Positions 51,552 to 53,729 of a stretch of DNA of 53,729 bases are shown here, piece after piece. A program made the position numbers and the translations under genes. The stretch is from Bacteroidales bacterium (GTDB taxonomy: Bacteria > Bacteroidota > Bacteroidia > Bacteroidales > Dysgonomonadaceae). The notes beneath the pieces were generated by a model. That model was not told the DNA's origin and searched no databases. It saw only the letters and a list, made by a program, of their open reading frames with translations. The DNA lies in the NCBI GenBank assembly GCA_012838585.1, contig DUPB01000152.1, forward strand, positions 1 through 53,729, read 5' to 3'. Each line of letters begins with the position of its first letter. Within the stretch, counting starts at the first letter, position 1.

Positions 51552-53729
51552 TTAAAAGGTTATATTCGCACCCAAAGAGACTGTTTTATAGGTGGGGCGC
51601 ATGCCAAAACGGGTACTCGACATGTTGGCAGCCGTTGTACCCCCATCTTCCGGATCAAGCCCCGACCAGTTGGTAATGGTGAACAGGTCGGTTGCCGCCA
51701 GGTAGAGCTGTATGGCCTGGACGTTGATTTTCTCCAACAGGGACTTGTCGAACGTGTAGGAGAGAGATAAGTCCTTTAGTTTCAAGAATGTACGAGGATT
51801 CCAGTAGTTGTAGTTCAGCGAGTTCACGTAACCGAAACGGGGATATTTGTCGGATGGGTTATTCTCTGTCCACGGGCTGATGTTCAGTTGGTTATTCGAT
51901 CCCCCTATCTGGAATCCGTTCGGGTCATACCCCAGGAAGTGGGTCTCGCTCCCTTGCATCCAGCGGAAGCTGAAGTAGAGGGAGAAGTTTTTCCAAGAGA
52001 ACGTGTTGCCCAAGTTCAGGGTGAAGAGGGGGTCCATATCACCCACCCAATGCCTGTCGTTGGTGTCAATCTTACCGTCCTCGTTGTAATCCAGGAACTT
52101 CAGGTCTCCGGGCTTTGCCGTTGGCTGGATGACTGTTCCATCCGCGCTCTTGTAGTTGTCGATTTCATCTTGACTTTGGAAGATGCCAATCATCTTGTAA
52201 TCGTATGCCGAGGTAATAGAGTGACCTACCATCAAGGCATAGTACATGTCATATCCATAGGTTGTTACTAAAGAGTAGTCATCGTTGTTATTGTCATCGA
52301 ACAACTTGTCAATCTTGTTGCGGTTCAAATCGAATACCAGGTTAGATTCCCAACGCAACGTTTCGTTGCCATCTCCCGGCATGTTCACCGTGTTCACAGT
52401 CAGTTCAAACCCCCGGTTGGTGACCTTTCCGGCATTAGCATCAATTGATGGGAAACCGGCCACGTAAGGTATAGAACGGTTCAACACCATGTTCGTGGTT
52501 GCCGAGGTGTAGAGGTCGAGGCTACCGTTAACGCGGCTGTTCAGGAACGCGTAGTCAACCCCGATGTTCCACTTAGAGGTAGTAGCCCAAGTCAGGAACT
52601 TGTTCGGCAAAGCGGCCACGTACATGGTATACGCGCTTTTGTCGCCAAACCAGGTGTAGCCCTTGTTGATACCGGCAATGGTGGAATAGGCCCCGATGCC
52701 TCCGCGTGAACCGTTTTGTCCCCACGACAGCCGCAACTTTAAGAAATCGAGGTTGCTGAAGTTTTCCATGAACCCTTCCGAGGATACCACCCAAGCCCCC
52801 GATACACCAAAGAAGTCACCCCATTTGTGCCCTTCTGAAAAGGCGGAAAAACCGTCGCGACGGAAGTTCCCGGTCAGGTAGTATTTGTGGGCGAAATTAT
52901 AGTTTAAGCGGGCGAGGTACGCGATGGATTGCGTTCTCGTACGTTGACGGGCAGCTTGGAGGTTGCCCGGCATAGACAGGTCAAGCCCGTACGTGCCTAA
53001 GCTACTGGCCGCGGGAATATCGAATCCCTTGAAGTCAATGCGAATGTGTTCCCAGTTATATGACTCACGGGTATAACCCAACATGGCGTCCATGTGATGT
53101 AGACCGATGTCTGTTCTATAGGTGAGCAGGTTGTCGGTGTTCCAGTGTGAAGAGTGGGAATCGCGCACGTCACCCGTTACGTTCCCGATGTTTTTATACG
53201 GGTTGTTCAGGTCGGCCAAGGTCCGCGTGTCTAACCACAGCTGCGGGTTGTTGATCAGGTCGAGCTGCGATGTGTTGCGTTGGGCGTTTAGGGTGAACTT
53301 GTAGGTCAAGCCTTTCAAGAACGGGAAATCGACTTCCGCGTAACCGATACCCCCGATATTGTAATTGACGGTTTTCGTATCTGTCCATAAGTAGCTGGCA
53401 TCTTCGCGACCCCACAGTGGGTTGATGGCCCCATCGGAACCAGTCGGGTACTCTTCTACCCAATCGGTGAAACCTTCATGCCTGACGTGCGTGTAGGAGA
53501 ATGGGCTCATCCAGGTAGCGGCCTGCATCGAGGGGGTAGCACCCCAGGCTTTCGCATCCAGGTAGTTACCCTTCACCCCAACCTTTAGCCAAGAGTTTAT
53601 CTGAGAGTCTATCTTGGCCATGACGGTGTATTTCCTGTAATCATCACCTTTTAAAACCCCTTTCGTTCTGTCGAACCCGGCAGAGACATAATAGGAGGAG
53701 AATTTAGACCTGCCGGAGACGTTGACGCT
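51552..53729 (-). CDS. susC-like: SusC/RagA family TonB-dependent transporter, 5' end cut by window
   Basis: The C-terminal 726 codons of a SusC-type transporter; the frame remains open to the right edge, reading SSYYVSAGFDRTKGVLKGDDY before the Met at 53621, so that Met is internal. The visible part is barrel sequence with family blocks such as RYPRFGYVNSLNYNYWNPRTF and LKLKDLSLSYTFDKSLLEKI, and it ends in an aromatic residue (VSLGANITF), as expected for outer-membrane insertion. It works with the SusD at 49664 (13-base gap). The plug and signal peptide lie outside the window. Confidence 0.95.
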   Translation of the reverse strand, partial: SVNVSGRSKFSSYYVSAGFDRTKGVLKGDDYRKYTVMAKIDSQINSWLKVGVKGNYLDAKAWGATPSMQAATWMSPFSYTHVRHEGFTDWVEEYPTGSDGAINPLWGREDASYLWTDTKTVNYNIGGIGYAEVDFPFLKGLTYKFTLNAQRNTSQLDLINNPQLWLDTRTLADLNNPYKNIGNVTGDVRDSHSSHWNTDNLLTYRTDIGLHHMDAMLGYTRESYNWEHIRIDFKGFDIPAASSLGTYGLDLSMPGNLQAARQRTRTQSIAYLARLNYNFAHKYYLTGNFRRDGFSAFSEGHKWGDFFGVSGAWVVSSEGFMENFSNLDFLKLRLSWGQNGSRGGIGAYSTIAGINKGYTWFGDKSAYTMYVAALPNKFLTWATTSKWNIGVDYAFLNSRVNGSLDLYTSATTNMVLNRSIPYVAGFPSIDANAGKVTNRGFELTVNTVNMPGDGNETLRWESNLVFDLNRNKIDKLFDDNNNDDYSLVTTYGYDMYYALMVGHSITSAYDYKMIGIFQSQDEIDNYKSADGTVIQPTAKPGDLKFLDYNEDGKIDTNDRHWVGDMDPLFTLNLGNTFSWKNFSLYFSFRWMQGSETHFLGYDPNGFQIGGSNNQLNISPWTENNPSDKYPRFGYVNSLNYNYWNPRTFLKLKDLSLSYTFDKSLLEKINVQAIQLYLAATDLFTITNWSGLDPEDGGTTAANMSSTRFGMRPTYKTVSLGANITF

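Overview
The window looks like a piece of a Bacteroidota (order Bacteroidales) chromosome, most plausibly a free-living or gut plant-glycan degrader; a Dysgonomonadaceae-type organism is a guess. Reasons: two SusC/SusD pairs, many lipoproteins and Tat-signal oxidoreductases, A-rich leaders without Shine-Dalgarno sites, a TTTG / TAnnTTTG promoter, and a very high density of glycoside hydrolases. Nearly everything reads on the minus strand; only the first partial gene and one AAA ATPase are on the plus strand. I saw no rRNA, tRNA, CRISPR array, integrase or transposase gene.

Layout by position. 1-1082: 3' part of a plus-strand HExxH protein and a shared bidirectional terminator. 1131-8909 (minus): a redox-glycosidase cassette (sugar isomerase-like protein, two exported Gfo/Idh/MocA oxidoreductases, a HEAT + double DUF1080 hydrolase) followed by rubrerythrin. 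9100-12855: a metallophosphoesterase, a GH29 alpha-L-fucosidase and a cytoplasmic Gfo/Idh/MocA oxidoreductase. 13111-27240: a polysaccharide-utilisation locus (PUL) reading SusC, SusD, DUF4959/DUF5126/DUF5000 protein, DUF4998 protein, terminator, ADP-ribosylglycohydrolase (ARH) lipoprotein, PHP phosphodiesterase, second ARH lipoprotein, GH127. 27256-27760: regulatory gap with the SusC promoter. 27761-40989: lipoprotein, second metallophosphoesterase, GH31, an unassigned six-hairpin glycosidase, GH92, and three tandem GH28-like genes, one truncated and without catalytic acids. 41062-44402: an AT-rich defence-type island (AbiE toxin-antitoxin pair, AAA_14/DUF4143 ATPase) with tandem repeats and inverted repeats. 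44428-53729: outer-membrane barrel protein, propeller-like lipoprotein, GH106 rhamnosidase, and a second SusD/SusC pair running off the right edge.

How it fits together: the SusC/D pairs import oligosaccharides; GH106, GH28-like, GH127, GH29, GH92, GH31 and the six-hairpin enzyme trim rhamnose, uronic-acid, arabinofuranose, fucose, mannose and gluco/xylo/galacto-type linkages; the periplasmic oxidoreductases plus DUF1080/isomerase proteins can cleave glycosides through 3-keto intermediates, bypassing classical glycosidases. The most unusual part is the central PUL, where two secreted ARH-fold proteins flank a PHP phosphodiesterase, with two further calcineurin-like phosphatases nearby, which suggests a furanosidic and/or phosphate-bearing glycan. 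A 37-nt leader ending exactly at the start codon recurs in front of four genes and may tie distant operons into one regulon.
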